Below are positions 9,251 through 12,377 of a stretch of DNA of 12,377 bases, one piece after another. The DNA is from Goniomonas avonlea (taxonomy: Eukaryota; Cryptophyceae; Goniomonadida; Goniomonadaceae), in NCBI GenBank assembly GCA_003573635.1, contig QUTJ01031512.1, positions 1 to 12,377 on the forward strand, given 5' to 3'. The notes beneath the pieces were generated by a model. It was not told the origin of the DNA. It did no database searches and was given only the letters and a program-made list of their open reading frames with translations. Each line of letters starts with the position of its first letter. The stretch's first letter is position 1. The position numbers and the translations under genes were made by a program.

Positions 9251-10367
9251 TCAAAACACAAATGATCCTCGAGAGGAGAACCGCCCCATTCGGGAGGTGG
9301 GCGAGTCCCGGTCCGCCGAGGGCGATCGGAGGGAGAAGTCATGAAAGTTTTCCTCCGACCCGCTCGCGTTTGCGACAAGTGAGCGCCGCAAACTCTCCAT
9401 TCCGCTGGAATGCTGCTGCTGTCTTGCAAGGATAACCTGCGTACAGTCAGGTGGGGTTCAAAAACCGAATCTGGCGACGTACTCGGAAATGCAGGCCCAG
9501 AACAACCACGTACGACGGGATCACCTCCAGCAACAGGTACGCCGGGAAGAAAACCCGGCCTGGCTGAATATGGAACCACCCGGACAATAGGAGAATATCG
9601 AGAACAACGCGTAGGGCAAACGACAGGGCTGAGACGAAGGCAACAATCCCAAGAGTGAGCACTGACCACCGTGCTGCGCTTGCTGATATTCCAAGTCGTG
9701 ACAGGGCCACCATAATTCTGGTTGAGAGCCGAAGCCCTGCTATCAGGAAACCAATGGCGGCAAGGCCGGAGCAGGCCGATCGCGAATAGTAGATCTGCGA
9801 GCGGCTCAGATAAAGAATGTTGGAAAATATGATCCCACCATTGCGTATGCTTGCATCCCACTTGGTGCATTTCCAGCAGCATCTGCGAGGAGGAGCCACA
9901 CCAGAGCGATACCTTGATCAACAATGACGAGGATCATGAGCACGACGCCAGCAAGACGCTGACGCAGCATGCGGCGTTCTGAATGCTCCGAGGGAGAAAA
10001 GGACTCACACAAATTGGCCCACACCATCAAAATAAATACTGTAGGAAATGTCAGGGAAGAAGAACCGAGAGCTTGCACCTTTCAAACAGAAGAAGAGGGT
10101 GAAACAAATAAGGTCCAAGACGTTGCCCCAGACAAGCTTGCCAAAAGCTTCCCCATCATTAATCTGAGGATTGGATACGGCGAGACCCTGTTGGGCCACA
10201 CGACCCATGGCAAATAATGCCATTAAATACAAGAAGACACCAACTCCTGTTTTTGCAGAATTTTTGTTCAGCCAGCCACATGTTCCGACAACAGTCGCCC
10301 AGATGGCAATGATTCCATAGAGGCCGCAGAGCGCAAGTGAGAAGCCAGCTGCCCCATCAAGATGCAT
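9251..10367 (-). CDS. THH1/TOM1/TOM3-family seven-transmembrane protein
   Basis: Four exons on the minus strand: 10367-10079, 10038-9839, 9794-9483 and 9436-9251. They give 328 codons plus TGA, with GT-AG introns of 40, 44 and 46 nt. Hydrophobic helices lie near residues 9-29, 41-60, 77-104, 124-149, 166-188, 204-235 and 246-266, seven in all. The third reads LDLICFTLFFCLKVFILMVW, and the seventh, AYLLLEVIPSYVVVLGLHFR, matches the YYLLVEILPSSLVLFILR-type end of plant TOM1 and THH1. A 60-residue Ser/Arg-rich cytoplasmic-type tail follows, ending GSFVF. Plant TOM1/TOM3 are intracellular membrane proteins known as host factors for tobamovirus replication; the normal role here is unknown. The start is the first ATG after an in-frame TGA 11 codons upstream. 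The long competing frame at 9067-9924 is not hydrophobic and is rejected. It is head to head with the DeSI-PUL gene. Confidence 0.85.
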
Positions 10368-10623
10368 TGCCGTTGCGGCTGTAGCTGAAGAAACTGGGAG
10401 TCAGACTGGTCAAACTTGACAGCAAGAGCAAGAGCGCTTTGCTGAGCTGGGCGGAGCTCCCAAGGACCAAGCCACAACTGGCCCACAAGGTGACTGTCGG
10501 GCTCGGGAGACCAAGAGACTTTTGTTTAATGCCACCCATACAACGGGCGTTGATATGGATCGTTGTCTCAATGTCACTCGAGGTGATCGACCTCGATAAC
10601 CACTGCCAGCTGCCACCTCACCC
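10368..10623. promoter_or_regulatory. 256-bp bidirectional 5' spacer of the TOM1-like and DeSI-PUL genes
   Basis: Both genes start from this short spacer in opposite directions. It is GC-balanced, with no TATA box. A possible 3' splice site (TTTCTTCAG at about 10386-10394 on the minus strand) could belong to a 5' UTR intron of the TOM1-like gene. Confidence 0.5.
10578..10596. promoter_or_regulatory. Perfect palindrome TCGAGGT-N5-ACCTCGA
   Basis: Two 7-bp arms are exact reverse complements around GATCG, 28 bp before the DeSI-PUL start codon. The position and dyad symmetry suit a protein-binding site in the shared promoter or a 5' UTR hairpin. The factor is unknown. Confidence 0.4.
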
Positions 10624-12326
10624 ATGGCAGACGGTTTCCCGGTGAAGCTGCATGTTTATGACCTTTCCAACGGTCTCGCGCGACAGCTTTCTATGCCATT
10701 GATTGGAAGACAGATTGATGCGATTTACCACACTGGAATTGTTGTTTATGGGCGGGAATGGTTTTTCGGGTGGGTGCGAGCTGCCCAGACAGTCTGGATG
10801 TTTGACTCATTCTGCAGTGGTGGAATCTGCAATGATGTTCCAGGTCGCACACCGTACGGAACCCCAGTGGAGGTGATTGACCTTGGTACTACACAACTTC
10901 CAGTGGAGGTGCGTCGTTGTGTCTGGGCTGATGCACGTCACTGAGTGCCCCCACAGATCTTCAAAGATTTTCTGAATGAATTGGGTCCCCGTTTCAGCAT
11001 CGAGACATACTCGCTGCTCTCCAATAACTGCAACAATTTCTCCCATGAAGTTGCGAACTTTTTGACTGGGCAGGGCATTCCGGACCGGTGCGGTTGGATT
11101 TTCGTGGACCCCAGATTGACCTCTCAACAGCATTGTGGGACTACCGGCCGAGGTTCTCTCCACTCCGTTGGGCCAAATGATGCTGCCGATGATTCAACAG
11201 ATGGAATCCCAAGTAACTGGACGCCCGTTTGTTTTCCCGACACAGGTGAATCCCGGCGAGTGCTATGCGTCAGTTGTGCGGGCTCTGAGGGAGAGGAACA
11301 CCTTTGATGTGAGCACTCTCGTTAGTCTGACCCTCGAACAGGCGCCGAGTCCTCCTCAGCCCACCACGCCAACACCAACTCCAGTCGGAACTACTCCGAC
11401 GACTAGTGGTGCTGCAACACCTGCGGCGCACATGCCGCACGTTCCAGAATCTCCCGCCGCACATGGGCATCAGGCGTTGGAACTACCCGCGATACAGAAG
11501 CTGAAGTTACCGCTTCTCGCGACCGCCGCTGTTGTGCGTCATGATTCGTGCCTCACCTGGGTCATCTCTTTTTGCCCATCACCGCGTGATGTCTTGCCAC
11601 TCTGTTACCTGACACATTCACAGGGGGACATCAATGCCGCCGTTGGGAAACTGAAAGCCTTCGTACCGTCTGACCCAACCAAAGCATTGCTGCCTGAGGA
11701 GGTCCACCTGCTGGACCAATTTGTCGAGTTCCTGGCGCAGCCGCCGTCCCCCGACGTTGGCCCGCCGGAAAACAGCTACCGACTGTTGGGTGAGAACCCC
11801 CCCCCTTCTCTCCATTGCATCTCCCAGCTCACTCTAGATCTTTGTGGTGCATACAGCGACCGTTCGGTGTGACTTCTGTGCTCGGGGCTTTTCCGACTGC
11901 TTTCTGGCAAGAACGACAAGCAGTTGGCACAAACTGCACCCCCTTACCTTGGCACGCCTGCCCCACCTCCTGCACACTTCTGCCACCTACTCCACCACTC
12001 TCCTGTACTCCCCTAGTACCCACACATCCCTGCTGTCCTGCACTGCCCCATACCACAATACAAGACAGCAAGATCGCAGCAAGCCACAGACACAGACACA
12101 GACACAGACACAGACACAGACACAGACACAGACACAAACACAGACAGACACAGACACAGACACAGACACCGACACAGACACAGCCACACACCCGCGCCTT
12201 ACAAGTCATACAACGCAGCACGATTGTTGCGCGATCTGCCAGTTGCGCAGTGGGGAATAGTTCTGGACTTGTTGCGGCGGCTCGTCTTGCACGAACGCGC
12301 CAACTTGCATTACGCTTCGTCCGCGA
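10624..12326 (+). CDS. PPPDE (DeSI-type) isopeptidase with PUL-like domain, 3' incomplete
   Basis: A thiol isopeptidase expected to remove SUMO or ubiquitin-like modifiers. Exons: 10624-10908, 10957-11087, 11131-11533, 11624-11789 and 12219-12326, then a GTGAGT donor; the gene runs off the window (364 residues seen). Residues 8-150 are the PPPDE domain: [17 protein letters not shown], catalytic H36 in [23 protein letters not shown], catalytic C120 in [17 protein letters not shown], and [18 protein letters not shown]. Residues about 210-250 are a Pro/Thr/Ala-rich linker. From about 265 a PUL-like domain begins ([39 protein letters not shown], and [20 protein letters not shown] in the last exon). 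PUL domains bind Cdc48/p97 in PLAA/Ufd3, so a link to the ubiquitin-p97 pathway is possible but inferred. Introns are 48, 43, 90 and 429 nt; the 90-nt one is a multiple of three and open, so its retention would not break the frame. Confidence 0.88.
11790..12218 (+). other. 429-nt intron 4 of the DeSI-PUL gene
   Basis: The exon ends CTGTTGG and the intron starts GTGAGA, ending AACGCAG at 12218. The join makes [17 protein letters not shown], continuous PUL-like helix sequence. The intron contains a C run, a CACCTCC/CTCC-rich section and the CACAGA array. Frames open across it are built from these repeats. Confidence 0.75.
12085..12183. repeat. (CACAGA)n hexanucleotide array
   Basis: About 16 units of a CACAGA repeat with a few variants (CACAAA, CAGA deletion, CACCGA) lie inside intron 4 of the DeSI-PUL gene, about 35 nt before its acceptor. 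Confidence 0.95.
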
Positions 12327-12377
12327 GTGAGTTGCTCTCTTTCTCGTTTGAGCGCTACAAATGCGTCTACCCCCCCC

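Noticed and set aside
9067-9924. 285-codon minus-strand frame, the longest open frame in the window
   Set aside because: It overlaps TOM1-like exons 3 and 4 in another frame, is hydrophilic with no domain, and competes with a spliced frame that gives seven clean membrane helices.
12085-12183. Possible CRISPR array
   Set aside because: It is a continuous 6-bp repeat with no spacers, in an intron of a eukaryotic gene.
11815-12330. 171-codon plus-strand frame over the CACAGA array
   Set aside because: It lies mainly in intron 4 of the DeSI-PUL gene and is in a different frame from the PUL-like exon at 12219.

Overview
The window looks like nuclear DNA of a unicellular eukaryote. All five well-supported genes have introns. 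Most introns are 40-57 nt, GT-AG, with little or no polypyrimidine tract, and genes sit close together on alternating strands. TAA, TGA and TAG are all used as stops and none falls inside an assigned exon, so the code is standard. A stand-alone aspartate carbamoyltransferase (not fused into a CAD protein) argues against animals and typical fungi, but I cannot name the lineage. The sequence begins in a G run and ends in a C run, so it may be a whole contig whose ends broke in homopolymers.

Layout: 1-300 holds a 71-bp tandem duplication and one exon (+) of a coiled-coil protein. 300-1400 has no convincing exon: it holds long complementary (GA)n and (CT)n tracts, CA and TCTCTG repeats, and a repeat element of about 0.54 kb with terminal inverted repeats. 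1438-2643 (-) is a TBC-domain RabGAP in six exons with both catalytic fingers, but the last part of its domain is not found. 3150-5958 (+) is a ten-exon mitochondrial-type aldehyde dehydrogenase of the YneI/GabD1 succinate-semialdehyde dehydrogenase group, with two GC-AG introns. 6040-6511 (-) is a small coiled-coil protein of unknown function. 6816-8296 (+) is a nine-exon aspartate carbamoyltransferase with a possible targeting extension. 8579-9094 (+) is a doubtful open frame interrupted by one TGA. 9251-10367 (-) is a seven-helix membrane protein of the THH1/TOM1/TOM3 family. 10624 to the right end (+) is a PPPDE (DeSI-type) cysteine isopeptidase joined to a PUL-like domain, incomplete at the window edge.

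The genes form head-to-head pairs (TBC/ALDH, coiled-coil/ATCase, TOM1-like/DeSI-PUL) with 5' spacers of about 500, 300 and 256 bp. ALDH and the small coiled-coil gene converge, with 81 bp between stops. The products belong to unrelated processes (vesicle traffic, 4-carbon aldehyde oxidation, pyrimidine synthesis, membrane organisation, ubiquitin/SUMO handling), so this is an ordinary gene-dense nuclear region and not a functional cluster. I see no convincing new multi-gene system. The points worth following are the GC-AG introns, the repeat element beside the truncated TBC gene, the DeSI-PUL fusion and the TGA-interrupted frame. All exon models come from reading splice signals against family consensus; no alignment or transcript data were available.
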